Shown piece after piece: positions 41,023 through 51,767 of a DNA stretch of 64,000 nt (the stretch's first letter is position 1; each line of letters starts with the position of its first letter). The notes beneath the pieces were generated by a model. The model was not told the origin of the DNA. It saw only the letters and a program-made list of their open reading frames with translations, and did no database searches. A program made the position numbers and the translations under genes. This DNA comes from Micromonospora eburnea (GTDB taxonomy: Bacteria > Actinomycetota > Actinomycetes > Mycobacteriales > Micromonosporaceae), in NCBI RefSeq assembly GCF_900090225.1, contig NZ_FMHY01000002.1, forward strand, positions 3,534,001-3,598,000, written 5' to 3'.

Positions 41023-42789
41023 TCACCGGCCGGGTGGCGCGACCACCTCGCGGGCGTCGTCGGGCAGCCGGCGGGTGGCGCCGCGCCGGTCCAGCAGCTC
41101 CAGCAGCGGCACCGCCACCCGGCGGGTGGTGTCCAGGGCCTGCCGGGCGGCGCTGAGCGTGAACGGCTGCGGCAACCGGGCCAGCACCCGGAGCGCGTCG
41201 TCGAGCGCGCCCGGCAGCAGCACCACATTCTCGGCCAGCTTCAGCAGGGCGCCCGCCCGCACGGCCGCGCCGATCTCCCGCGGGCCGAGGCCGAGGTCGG
41301 CGAGGCGGCGCGCCTCCGGCGCCTGGAACGGGCGTTCGACGTACTCGGCGCGCACCCGCTCGACCGCGCGGGCCACCGGTGCGGGCAGCGCGTCGGCCGT
41401 GGCGGCGGTGACCCGGCCGGCGTGCAGCCGCAGCGGCGGGCGCAGCAGCGCCGTCACCAGGGCACGGTCGGGCAGGTCGAGGCGGCGGCGCAGCACGTCG
41501 ACCGGCACGCCGGGTTCCAGCGGGTGCTCGCGGCCGTACCGGGCTACCTCCTCGCCCAGGCGTACGCCCAGGGCCCGCCAGTGCTCCGGATCGGCCAGCC
41601 AGTCCCCGGCCACCGGGGCGATGGTCACCGGCACCCCCATCCGGGTCAGCTCACCGGCCCGGACCAGGCGCCGGCGGCGCAGTTCCCCGGCCAGGTCGGG
41701 ACGGCCGGCCAGCCCGGCCAGCACGGCGGCCCGGGCGACGGCCGCCCCACGTCGGCCCAGCGGCGGCGGGTCCACGTCCAGCACGGTCACCCCGCCGGCG
41801 ACGTGGTGCCGGCCGGGGTCACGCAGCAACGCCCGGTCCCCGATCAGCAGCGGCAGCGGGCGGGCCAGGCGCAGCCGGGCGGTGTCCGGCCCGAGCGGGC
41901 GCACCCGGGCGGGCACGGCGGCGGAGCCGACGTGCAGGGTGAGCGCGGCCGGCAGGTCGGCGGCCGGGTCGCCGGCGAGCCGCACGTCGAGCAGGTCGGT
42001 GCGGTGGAACCGTCCGGGGCTGAGCAGCGCGTCGCCGCGGGTGAGCCGGTCGCGCGGCACCCCGCGTAGGTTCACGGCGACCCGGGCCACCGCGTCGACC
42101 CGGTCGTGGGCGGCGTTGAGCGAATGCAGGCCGCGAACCCGGACCGGTTCACCGGTGGCGGCGAGCTCGAGCTGGTCACCGACGTGCAGCCGGCCGGCGC
42201 CAAGGGTGCCGGTGACCACCGTGCCGCTGCCGCGGATGGTGAACGAGCGGTCCACCCAGAGTCGGACCGGGGCCTCCAGTGCCGGGGCGGGCAGCCGGGC
42301 GACCAGGCGGTCCAGGGCGGCCCGCAGCTCGGGCAGCCCGGCGCCGGTGGTACCGCTGACCGCCACCGCCTCCACCTCGCCGACGGCGGTGGCGGCGATC
42401 TCCTTGCGGGCCCGGGCCAGGGCCGGCCCCGGATCGGCCAGGTCCGCGCGGGTCACCGCCAGCAGCCCGTACGACACCCCCAGCGCGTCCAGCGCGGCCA
42501 GATGCTCGGCGGACTGCGGCATCCAGCCCTCGTCGGCACCGACGACGAACAGCGCGGCGGGGACCGGGCCGACGCCGGCGAGCATGTTCGGCACGAACCG
42601 TTCGTGCCCGGGCACGTCGACGAAGGCGACGGTCCCACCGGAGGGCAGGGTGGTCCAGGCGAAACCGAGGTCGATGGTCATGCCCCGGCGGCGTTCCTCC
42701 GCCCACCGGTCGGGCTCCATCCCGGTCAGCGCCCGGACCAGGGTGGACTTGCCGTGGTCGACGTGTCCGGCGGTGGCGACGACCCACAC
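41023..42789 (-). CDS. selB: Selenocysteine-specific translation elongation factor SelB
   Basis: Delivers selenocysteyl-tRNA to UGA codons that are followed by a SECIS hairpin. The 588-residue protein has an EF-Tu-like GTPase domain with A-G-H-V-D-H-G-K-S-T, D-V-P-G-H-E-R-F and V-T-R-A-D (NKxD position). Domains II/III (about 170-345) follow, then a C-terminal run of winged helices (about 380-588) that bind the SECIS. The GTG start is two bases after the selA stop. Directly serves the UGA codon in fdhA, about 6.5 kb upstream on the same strand. Confidence 0.96.
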   Translation of the reverse strand: MWVVATAGHVDHGKSTLVRALTGMEPDRWAEERRRGMTIDLGFAWTTLPSGGTVAFVDVPGHERFVPNMLAGVGPVPAALFVVGADEGWMPQSAEHLAALDALGVSYGLLAVTRADLADPGPALARARKEIAATAVGEVEAVAVSGTTGAGLPELRAALDRLVARLPAPALEAPVRLWVDRSFTIRGSGTVVTGTLGAGRLHVGDQLELAATGEPVRVRGLHSLNAAHDRVDAVARVAVNLRGVPRDRLTRGDALLSPGRFHRTDLLDVRLAGDPAADLPAALTLHVGSAAVPARVRPLGPDTARLRLARPLPLLIGDRALLRDPGRHHVAGGVTVLDVDPPPLGRRGAAVARAAVLAGLAGRPDLAGELRRRRLVRAGELTRMGVPVTIAPVAGDWLADPEHWRALGVRLGEEVARYGREHPLEPGVPVDVLRRRLDLPDRALVTALLRPPLRLHAGRVTAATADALPAPVARAVERVRAEYVERPFQAPEARRLADLGLGPREIGAAVRAGALLKLAENVVLLPGALDDALRVLARLPQPFTLSAARQALDTTRRVAVPLLELLDRRGATRRLPDDAREVVAPPGR

Positions 42790-42791
42790 GC

Positions 42792-44084
<1,293 letters not shown>

Positions 44085-44163
44085 GCGGTCATCCCCCTTG
44101 CCTGCCGCGCGGAGGCGGAACCTGGCAAGCCTCGCCGGCGGCAGTGGTGTTCCTTGGGCTGCT

Positions 44164-44259
44164 TGGCGGAGACGGACGGGAATCGAACCCGCCTGGCCCG
44201 GGTCCCGGACCACACCGGTTTTGAAGACCGGGAGGGGCACCAGCCGCCTGAACGCCTCC
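44164..44259 (-). tRNA. selC: Selenocysteine tRNA (anticodon TCA)
   Basis: Minus-strand gene of about 96 bases including the encoded CCA. The acceptor GGAGGCG pairs with CGTCTCC, followed by GCCA. The anticodon stem CCGGT/ACCGG carries CTTCAAA with anticodon TCA (44222-44224). The T-loop GGTTCGATTCC and a long variable arm (GTGGTCCGGGACCCGGGCC) are typical of tRNA-Sec. It lies between fdhC and selA. Confidence 0.95.
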
Positions 44260-44304
44260 ACGCAGCAGTCAACCACAACGCCGCGCCGCCCGTGCGGTGA
44301 GGTG

Positions 44305-45528
44305 TCAGTCCTGCTCGGACGCGCGTCGGTCGACGCGTTCCCGCTGCGGCACGACGGTGTACCTGGGATCCCTCGCCGAGGCGACTCCGCCGTGGAAGAT
44401 GCCGAACCGGGTGCAGAGGGCGGCGGCGAGCAGCGCGCCGCCGGAGAGGGCGGACAGCGTCCGGTTGCGGCGGCCGAGCAGCGCACCCGTCACCCCGGCG
44501 GCGGTCAGCGCCCGACCGGCCCGTAGCAGCCTGCCGGCGGTACCGGTCGCGTAGGGCTCGCTGAGCAGGCCGAGCCGGTTCTCCACCCGGTGCGCCCCCC
44601 ACAGCTCCAGGGCCGCCCCCGCGACGGCGAACCGCCGGGCCGGGCCGGCCTGCGCGGTGGGCGCCGCCAGTAGCCCCACGCCCGCGCCGCTGGCCAGGGC
44701 GCTGCCCGCGAAGATGGCCGGCAGTTCCGGGTACGCCTCGTGCCAGGACGGCACTGCCGTGTCGGCCAGCAACACCCCGGTGTACGTGGCCAGGGCCGGA
44801 GCGGTGGCGGCGGCGACCAGCCCGGCGGCGTGCCCGGCCGGGGGCAGCAGCCGACGGCCGAGGCCGAGCAGCCCACGCTCAGGCAGCCACGGGGCGGCCT
44901 CGGCGACCGCCGCGAGCCCGGCGGCCGGCCCGAAAGCGGTGAGGATCCAGGTGCCCACGGACATCGGCGAGGTCAGCTTCGCCACCCGCAGCATGTGGTG
45001 GAACCGGCTCGGCTTGCCGAGATCGTTGACCAGGAAGTACGTGCTCGCGGTGACCCCCACCAGCGAGGCGACCCGCCCGGCACGGCGCAGCGCCGGGCGC
45101 CCGGTGAGCTGCCCGCCGGCGGCGAGCAGCGACGACCCGGCGGCGAGCCCACCGGTGAACAGGTACGCGGCGATGTCCCACTTCCACACCGGCGGTTTGA
45201 GGATGGGCCGGCCGTAGTAGGAGGTGAACTCGGCCGGCGGCACGTTCAACGGCTCGCCGCCGCCGGCACGGCCACCGCGACGGCGGCGCGGCTCGGCCTC
45301 GCGCGACGGGCCGGGCTCGGCCTCGGCCCGGGCCACGTCCGCGCCGGTGGCCCGGCCGCCACGCGCCCCCGGTCCGGCCCCGCCGGGCAGTGGGACGCGG
45401 GAAGCCGTCACCTTCGGACCGTGGTCGGCGCGCGAGCCCGGCCCGCCGAGACGGTTCGGACCCTCGACGGCCAGCCGCTCGCGGAAGCGGCGGAACAGGG
45501 CGCCGACCGGGGCACGATCCGGACTCAC
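44305..45528 (-). CDS. NrfD-family membrane subunit of formate dehydrogenase
   Basis: Polytopic membrane subunit, 407 residues, that anchors the formate dehydrogenase and passes electrons to quinone. About 120 hydrophilic Pro/Arg/Gly-rich residues precede Y-Y-G-R-P-I-L-K-P-P-V-W and eight or so helices with F-T-G-G-L-A-A-G-S and L-V-N-D-L-G-K-P-S-R-F, as in NrfD/PsrC. The GTG overlaps the stop of fdhB by four bases. It has no haem-binding His pair as in FdnI, so the partner is quinone through an NrfD-like site. Confidence 0.88.
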   Translation of the reverse strand: MSPDRAPVGALFRRFRERLAVEGPNRLGGPGSRADHGPKVTASRVPLPGGAGPGARGGRATGADVARAEAEPGPSREAEPRRRRGGRAGGGEPLNVPPAEFTSYYGRPILKPPVWKWDIAAYLFTGGLAAGSSLLAAGGQLTGRPALRRAGRVASLVGVTASTYFLVNDLGKPSRFHHMLRVAKLTSPMSVGTWILTAFGPAAGLAAVAEAAPWLPERGLLGLGRRLLPPAGHAAGLVAAATAPALATYTGVLLADTAVPSWHEAYPELPAIFAGSALASGAGVGLLAAPTAQAGPARRFAVAGAALELWGAHRVENRLGLLSEPYATGTAGRLLRAGRALTAAGVTGALLGRRNRTLSALSGGALLAAALCTRFGIFHGGVASARDPRYTVVPQRERVDRRASEQD

Positions 45529-46574
45529 GACGAACCTCCGACGAACGCGGCGACGGCGGCCGCCGCCATGGCCAGGGCGGCCAGCCCGGCCCGCTTCCAC
45601 ATCTTCGGCAGGTCCCTGGTGGTGACCACCGGGTCCGGCGGCAGGCCGTACACCTCGGGCTCGTCGAGCAGGAGGAAGAACGCGCCGTCCCCACCGACGC
45701 CGTCGGTCGGGTCGTGGCCGTAGAGGCGGGCCTCCGGAACCCCCCGCTCGTGCAGGGTGGCGACCCGCCCGGCGGCGCGTTCGCGCAGCTCGTCGAGGGG
45801 GCCGTACTGGATGGACTCGGTCGGGCAGGCCTGCGCGCAGGCCGGGGTCAGGCCGGCGCCGAGCCGGTCGTAGCAGAGCGTGCACTTCCACGCCCGCCCG
45901 TCGCCCCGGCGCTGGTCGATGACCCCGTACGGGCAGGCGGAGATGCAGTAGCCGCAGCCGTTGCAGATGTCCTCCTGCACGACGACGGTGCCGAACTCGG
46001 TGCGGAACAGCGCTCCGGTGGGGCAGACGTCCAGGCAGGCGGCGTGGGTGCAGTGCTTGCACACGTTCGACATCATCAGCCAGCGGAAGTCGGTGCGGGA
46101 CTCCACACCGGTGGCCCGCCCGGGCGGCTGGGAGCCGGGCATGCCCAGGAACTCCGGGCCGGCGGCCATCCGAGCCGCCGCCTCCGGCTGCCCCGCGGGC
46201 ACGCCCGGGTCGGTGCCGGTCTCGTTCACCGTGTCGGACGCCGCGGCGGCGCTGGCCGGGCTGGCCGCCGGGCCGGTCGGGTCCCCCGCGAAGGGCTGGG
46301 CACGGTGCCCGGCGGGGCGCGGCTGCTCGATGAAGGCCACGTGCCGCCACGAGTTGGCGGTCAACGCGCCGGTGTTGTCGTACGACATGCCGAGCAGGTC
46401 GAAGCCGGAGGCGGGGACGTCGTTCCACTCCTTGCAGGCGACCTCGCACGCCTTGCAGCCGATGCAGACGCTGGTGTCGGTGAAGAAGCCCATCCGGGGC
46501 GGGGCGTCGGTCCACCCGGCGTCCGGGGCGGGGTCGAGCGGCCCGTAGAGGCTGTTCCCCTCCCGCAGCGTCAT
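45525..46574 (-). CDS. fdhB: Formate dehydrogenase iron-sulfur subunit
   Basis: Electron-transfer subunit of 349 residues with four [4Fe-4S] clusters. Cysteine groups are C-I-G-C-K-A-C-E-V-A-C, then C-K-H-C and C-L-D-V-C-P, C-N-G-C-G-Y-C and C-P, and W-K-C-T-L-C with A-C-A-Q-A-C-P. A C-terminal hydrophobic helix (about 325-345) tethers it to the membrane. An insertion between clusters is Ala/Gly-rich and poorly conserved. The ATG overlaps the fdhA stop (ATGA) and its own stop overlaps fdhC. Confidence 0.93.
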   Translation of the reverse strand: MTLREGNSLYGPLDPAPDAGWTDAPPRMGFFTDTSVCIGCKACEVACKEWNDVPASGFDLLGMSYDNTGALTANSWRHVAFIEQPRPAGHRAQPFAGDPTGPAASPASAAAASDTVNETGTDPGVPAGQPEAAARMAAGPEFLGMPGSQPPGRATGVESRTDFRWLMMSNVCKHCTHAACLDVCPTGALFRTEFGTVVVQEDICNGCGYCISACPYGVIDQRRGDGRAWKCTLCYDRLGAGLTPACAQACPTESIQYGPLDELRERAAGRVATLHERGVPEARLYGHDPTDGVGGDGAFFLLLDEPEVYGLPPDPVVTTRDLPKMWKRAGLAALAMAAAAVAAFVGGSS

Positions 46575-49500
46575 TCGTACCCTCCGTCCGTGGCGGCCTC
46601 GGTGGTGACGATCGGGGTCCCGTGCTCCCAGGTCAGGCCGGCGCGCCGCTGGTACTCCCCGACCAGGTCGAGCAGGGCCGGCCCGGTGGGCCGCCGGCCG
46701 GGTCGGATGTCGCAGGTGCCGATCTTGCTCTCCTGGATCAGCACGTTCGGGTCCAGGGTGATCCCGAACAGGTCGTTGACCGAGTCGCCGGTCACGAACC
46801 CCTCCCGGCCGAAGTGGTACGGCAGCCAGACCTGGTGGATCAGCCGCCCCTCCACGCGCAGCGGGGTGAGCCGGTCGGTGACCAGCACCTTGGCCTCGAT
46901 CGCCGCCCGACCGGTGATCAGGTGCGCCCAGCCCAGGTGCGCCAGCCCGACCTTTGCGGCCAACTCCGGCGACACCTCCACGAACATCTCCGGCTGCAAC
47001 TCGGACAGCGGCCGGACGAAGCGGCTCATGCCGCCGGCGGTGTGGTGCTCGGTGAGCCGGCTGACCGTGAAGACGTACGGGAAGACCTCACTGTGCCGCT
47101 CCGGTGGGCTCGGGTTGATCCGGTTCACCGGGTGCGAGTAGACCTTGCGGGTCGGGTTCGCCTGCTGGCCGTACATCGGGTTGCGCATCGGCGACTCGGC
47201 GGGCTCGTAGTGCGTCGGCAGCGGCCCGTCGAGGACCCCGGTCGGCGCGTAGAGCCAGCCCTTGCCGTCGCCCTGCATGACGAACGCGTCGTCCCCGGCC
47301 AGCGCCTCGGTGCCCGAGGCACCCTCCGGCGGCCGATAGGTCGGTGGCTTGGTCTTCTCGAAGTCGGGCACGTCGTACCCGGTCCACTCCCCCTGGTCTT
47401 CGTCCCACCAGACGTACTTCTTCCGCTCACTCCACGGCCGCCCCTGCCGGTCCGCGGAGGCCCGGTTGTAGAGGGTGCGCCGGTTCGCGGGCCAGGCCCA
47501 GCCCCACTCGGCGGCGACCCAGTCCTGCTCGTGCCGGGACTTGCGCCGGGCCGCCTGGTTCACCCCGTCGGCGTAGACGCCGGAGTAGATCCAGCAGCCG
47601 ATGGCGGTCGACCCGTCGTCGCGGGCCTCGGCGAACCCGCCCAGCGGGCGGCCGGTACGCACGTCGAAGCCGTTGATCTCGCGCAGCACCGCCTCGGCGC
47701 TCGGCTCCGCCTCCGGCCCGTGTGTCGGGTAGTCCCAGGCGAGGTCGAGCAGCGCCCGGTCGCGCGGCTTGTCGGAGCCGGCCAGCTTCTCCCGCAGCTT
47801 GCGGCCGAGGTGGTAGAAGAACCACAGTTCGGAGCGGCAGTCGCCCGGCGGGTCCAGGGCCTTCTCCCGCCACTGCAGCAGCCGCTGTGTCTGGGTGAAG
47901 GTGCCCTCCTTCTCCACGTGCGACGCGGCGGGCAGGAAGAAGATCTCGGTGCGACACTCCTCCGGCACGATCTCGCCGGTCTCCACCTCCGGGCCGTTCT
48001 TCCAGAACGTGGCGCTCTCGATCATGAACAGGTCCCGGACGACCAGCCAGTCGAGGTTGGCCATGCCCAGGCGCTGGGCCCGGCCGTGCGCGGAGCCGAC
48101 CGCCGGGTTCTGGCCGAGCAGGAAGTAGCCCTTCACCTTGCCGTCGATCATGTTCAACACCTGCTGGTACGTCCCGTGATCGCCGGTCATCCGGGGCAGG
48201 TAGTCGTAGCAGAAGTCGTTCTCCGGCGTCGCCGCGTCCCCCCAGTACGCCTTGAGCAGGCTCGCCGCGAAGGCCTGCGCGTTGCCCCAGAAGCCCTTCT
48301 GGCCGGGGTTGCGGATGCCGTCCACCCACCGGTCGAAGGTCGGGTGCTCGGCGTGGTGCGGCATCGGCAGGTAGCCCGGCAGCAGGTTGAACAGCGTCGG
48401 GATGTCCGTCGACCCCTGGATGCTGGCATGTCCGCGCAGCGCCAGGATCCCACCGCCGGGCCGGCCGATGTTGCCCAGCAGAAGCTGGATGATCGCCCCG
48501 GTTCGGATGTACTGCACGCCGACGCTGTGCTGGGTCCAGCCCACCGAGTAGACCAGCGCGCCGGTGCGCTCCCGGCCCGAGTTCTCCGTCCAGGCGCGGG
48601 CGAGTTCCAGGAACTTCTCCTGCGGAACGCCGCAGACCCGCTCGACCATCTCCGGCGTGTACCGGGAGAAGTGCCGCTTGAGGATCTGGTAGACGCAGCG
48701 GGGGTGCTGCAGGGTTTCGTCCCGCTCGGTCCGGGCCCGCACGGGCGGCCCGTGCGACTCGTGCCGCAGCCCGGCCGCCGTCTCCCGCTCCGTGCCGTCG
48801 GCCGGCGTGCCGCCGTTACGCTCCTGCCCCTGGTACTGCCAGCTCTTCTGGTCGTACGCGAGGCTGTCGACGTTGAAGCCGGAGAAGAGACCGTCGAGGT
48901 CCTCCGTGTCGACGAACGCCTCGCTGACGATGGTCGCCGCGTTGGTGTACGCCAGCACGTACTCCCGGAAGTCCAGCTCGTTCTCCAGGATGTACCGCAC
49001 CACGCCGCCGAGCAGCGCGATGTCCGTGCCCGCCCGGATCGGCAGGTACGTGTCGGCGAGCGCGCTCGTACGGGTGAACCGCGGGTCGACGTGGAAGACC
49101 CTCGCGCCGCGCTTCTTGGCCTCCATCACCCACTGGAATCCCACCGGGTGCGCCTCGGCCATGTTGGAACCCTGGATGACGATGACGTCAGCGTTGACGA
49201 GGTCCTGCTGGAAGTCCGTCGCCCCGCCGCGACCGAAGCTGGTCCCCAGACCGGGGACGGTGGCGGAGTGTCAAATCCGGGCCTGGTTCTCGATCTGGAG
49301 CGCCCCCATCGCCGTGAAAAGCTTCTTGATGAGGTAGTTCTCCTCGTTGTCGAGGGTCGCCCCGCCCAGGCTGGAGATGCCCAGCGTCCGGTTCAGCGGC
49401 CGGCCCTCGTCGTCGACGTCCTCCCAGGTCTCGTCGCGTGCGGCGAGGACCCGGTCGGCGATCATGTCGAGCGCGACGTCCAGGTCCAGGTCTTCCCACT

Positions 49501-49840
49501 CCGTCGCGTACGGCCGGCGGTAGCGGACCTTGGTCTGCCGCAGCGGGCTGGTCACCAGGCTCTTGCTGGCCGAGCCCTTCGGGCAGAGCCGACCACGCGA
49601 GATCGGGCTGTCCGGATCGCCCTCGATCTGGGTGACCCGGCCGTCCTTGACGAAGACCCGCTGCCCGCAGCCCACCGCACAGTACGGGCAGACGGATCGG
49701 GCCATGCTGTCCGCGGTCTCGGTGCGCGCGGTCAGTGCCGCCGAGCGGGCGGACTGGGCCGCCGCGCCCCGGCCGAGCGGGTCGGTGCCGGTGAGCTGCC
49801 GGTAGACCGGCCAGCCTTCGATGAACGTCTTCAGGCCCAC
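46571..49840 (-). CDS. fdhA: Selenocysteine-containing formate dehydrogenase catalytic subunit
   Basis: Molybdenum/tungsten bis-MGD enzyme oxidising formate to CO2; 1089 residues when the in-frame UGA at 49271-49273 is read as selenocysteine (residue 190, in A-R-I-U-H-S-A-T-V-P). The [4Fe-4S] ligands are Cys51, Cys54, Cys58 and Cys86. V-P-G-L-G-T-S-F-G-R-G-G-A-T-D and S-N-M-A-E-A-H-P follow the Sec. The GTG at 49840 has AAGGGGG upstream. There is no twin-arginine signal, so it is probably cytoplasmic. Automatic callers would split it at the UGA into two genes. Overlaps fdhB by four bases. Confidence 0.96.
49242..49273 (-). promoter_or_regulatory. Bacterial SECIS element with its UGA codon
   Basis: The UGA occupies 49273-49271. 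Twelve bases downstream GTCCCC and GGGGAC pair around a GGTCT loop (49258-49242). The E. coli fdhF SECIS has the same distance and the same GGUCU apical loop that SelB recognises. This supports Sec insertion rather than termination. Confidence 0.92.
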
Positions 49841-49966
49841 TGGGACACCCCCTTCCCGCCGACGGAAGCTGACCACCTGAACCTTAGGCCAGCCGCCGCG
49901 AGCCCGCGACACAAGCCGCCGGATCAATTCGGCCAACGAAAGGCCAGGCGGCCCTCGGGCGAAGAC

Positions 49967-50000
49967 AGCGCCGCCCCGGCCGGATGGCCGGGGCGGCGCT
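49967..50000. repeat. Perfect 15-base hairpin upstream of the fdh operon
   Basis: AGCGCCGCCCCGGCC and GGCCGGGGCGGCGCT pair around a GGAT loop, 127 bases upstream of the fdhA start. It could be a second terminator for the gene upstream or an attenuator in the fdh leader. The rest of 49841-50195 holds the fdh promoter region and no gene. Confidence 0.6.
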
Positions 50001-50195
50001 GGGCGTCGGTGTGCAGGTCGCCTCTCGGCGAGTGGCGCGACGCGGCTCCAGCCGGACGGTATTCCGCGAAGGCAATTTGGGTGAGGCCCGGGGACACTGG
50101 ACACACCGACGCTCTGCACAACGGTACGGGGGCCGGCTGTCTTCCGCCGCTTCCGGTGATCGCCGTCACTCCGTTGTCGTTGACCCCGGACGCAT

Positions 50196-50232
50196 CGCTG
50201 GCCGGCACCCCGGTTCGGGGTGCCGGCCAGCG
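50196..50232 (-). terminator. Perfect 17-base terminator hairpin, copy 1
   Basis: CGCTGGCCGGCACCCCG and CGGGGTGCCGGCCAGCG around GTT, 28 bases past the stop codon of the lysozyme-like gene. The same hairpin follows the duplicate gene at 60182-60221. Confidence 0.8.
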
Positions 50233-50260
50233 GCGTTCATGTGTTCGTGTTCTGTGGTTG

Positions 50261-50842
50261 TCAGCTGTTCCAGTACTGGGCGACCAGGTCAGCGGCCTGC
50301 TGCTCCCACTGGGCGTAGGCATCCGGGTACGCCGACACCTGCACCGTCTGCGCGGCCTTGGTCAGCGGCATGTCCTGCCACCCGTCAACCTGCTTCAGAC
50401 CCTTCAGGAACGCCGTCGTCGAGTACTCCGGATCGGTGATCTGCTCCGGCGAACCCCAACCACTGGACGGACGCTGCTGGAACAGACCCAGCGAGTCATG
50501 GTCATTGGCGTCGCCGAGGTGGCCCAGGTTCTCCAGCTTCGACTCCTGCAGACTCGTGGCGATCGACACCACCGCGGCCCGCTCCGGCATCCCGGCCTTC
50601 TTCGTCGCCGCGATGATCGCCTTCACGTTGCCGGTCTGCTCGTCGTTCAGACCGATCCTCGACTGCGCGCCCTGCACACCATGCGGGATCAGCTTGCCGC
50701 TGTCCGGCTTGTCGGCCTGCACGACGGCCGGGTTGGCGTGCACCGGCTCAGCCGCGTGAGCCGCGATCGGACCAGCGAACACACCACCGATGAAAGCCAG
50801 ACCAGCAACACCAAGAACGCTCTTACGCAGCATCGTGTTCAT
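50261..50842 (-). CDS. Secreted lysozyme-superfamily (transglycosylase-like) protein, copy 1
   Basis: 193 residues with a signal peptide cut near A-A-H-A|A-E. The mature part has S-L-Q-E-S-K-L with the probable catalytic Glu100, then D-H-D-S-L-G-L-F-Q-Q-R-P-S-S-G-W-G, the pattern of SLT/Rpf-like peptidoglycan lyases. The C-terminal part has A-A-Q-T-V-Q-V-S-A-Y-P. It differs from copy 2 (60243-60824) by only about three residues. It may remodel the wall in growth or spore germination; no binding module is present. GGAG lies seven bases before the ATG. Confidence 0.82.
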   Translation of the reverse strand: MNTMLRKSVLGVAGLAFIGGVFAGPIAAHAAEPVHANPAVVQADKPDSGKLIPHGVQGAQSRIGLNDEQTGNVKAIIAATKKAGMPERAAVVSIATSLQESKLENLGHLGDANDHDSLGLFQQRPSSGWGSPEQITDPEYSTTAFLKGLKQVDGWQDMPLTKAAQTVQVSAYPDAYAQWEQQAADLVAQYWNS

Positions 50843-51037
50843 GACAAAGCTCCATTCGGGGGTTGGCGCACACCCGCCGACAAAAGGGGGACGGCAAATT
50901 CTGTGTGCGCAAGCACCGTCAGGCGCTCAAAGCAAGGGGGGGAAAGTCATCGACCGGAACGCTCACGGGGCGAGGGGATCGCCTCTTCGCGGCGCCGGGA
51001 CCATGTACAACGACCGACCACCCGGCATCATTCCCGG
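50843..51037 (-). promoter_or_regulatory. Conserved 5' leader of the lysozyme-like gene, copy 1
   Basis: About 195 bases upstream of the ATG are almost unchanged between the two gene copies. It contains GCGCACAC/GTGTGCGC (50866-50873 and 50903-50910), an inverted repeat close to the start, and a poly-purine run. I looked for the c-di-AMP (ydaO) motif that precedes many rpf genes and did not find it. Upstream to 51767 there are two palindromic elements and no gene. Confidence 0.45.
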
Positions 51038-51219
51038 GGACCGGGGCCCGGGGGCTCACCCAAGCGGGCGGCCACTCCCCGAGGCAGGGTCTTCCTCGGC
51101 CGTGCACCCGGGTTCAACGACCCCCGACCCCCGACCATTCCGGCCTCAGGGATGCCACCCCACACTCCCGAACCGGATATCCAGCACAAAACGCGACACC
51201 GAGTGATCGTGAAACTCCG

Positions 51220-51295
51220 TGATCCACTCCATGTGCCGCAAACGGTGGTCACCGGCCCCGCTGAGACCACCACATACCGCACACGGAGTCGACCA
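51220..51295. repeat. 76-base palindromic element
   Basis: Left arm TGATCCACTCCATGTGCCGC, right end CCGCACACGGAGTCGACCA, with AAACGGTGGTC and GACCACCACAT pairing inside. Arms of about 31 bases match at roughly three quarters of positions. Centre ACCGGCCCCGCTGA. Confidence 0.85.
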
Positions 51296-51363
51296 AGGCT
51301 CGTCGGGGCCGGGCGGGCAGGCCGGGAGGAGGCCAGCTACACCCAGAGACAATCGGAGCAGGG

Positions 51364-51439
51364 TGATCCACTCCATGTGCCGCAAACGGTGGTCATTGGC
51401 CTCGCTGAGACCACCACATACCGCACACGGAGTCGACCA
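51364..51439. repeat. 76-base palindromic element
   Basis: Nearly identical to 51220-51295, with ATTGGCCTCGCTGA in the centre. Same orientation, 144 bases apart. Confidence 0.85.
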
Positions 51440-51767
51440 ATGCCGGATCTGAGGCGGACGGGGCTCGGAAGGGCGGCATCCGGCACCCGCCGAGAACCCA
51501 CATCCCGCGCGCAGAATCGGAGTCGGCCCAAGGTCAAACCGGGGCAGCGCGGAGGCTCGGAGGCGCCACTCCGCGCGAGGCGCAGCCAAGATGCGCACTA
51601 CGGCCGCCAGGCGTGGGACGAGGGCTCAACTTCCCGGAAAGTGGTCCCCCGCTCACGCCCCGCGCACCGTGCCGCGCAAGCCGCGCACAGGCCGGCAGCG
51701 GCGAGCGGGCCGCGAACCTCGCGGGCGCAGGGGACGCAACGGACGTGGCAGGGGTTACCCTGACAGC

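Larger units (their letters stand above)
50196..51037. repeat. Long direct repeat, copy 1
   Basis: Terminator, coding region and about 195 bases of leader are nearly identical to 60182-61020. Beyond 51037 similarity drops but the flanks are still recognisably related up to the palindromic element. Confidence 0.85.

Noticed and set aside
50843..51037. A ydaO (c-di-AMP) riboswitch before the lysozyme-like gene
   Set aside because: Suggested by the rpf-like neighbour, but I could not find the conserved core blocks on the minus strand, so I do not call it.
51220..51439. CRISPR array
   Set aside because: The repeats are long self-complementary palindromes with only two or three copies, irregular spacing and no cas genes.
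46622..51763. A 1713-codon open frame opposite the fdh genes and the first lysozyme-like gene
   Set aside because: Runs antisense to well-identified genes, has Arg/Pro/Gly/Val-rich composition and no family motifs. Such frames are a by-product of high GC; the fdhA, fdhB and lysozyme-like evidence is decisive.
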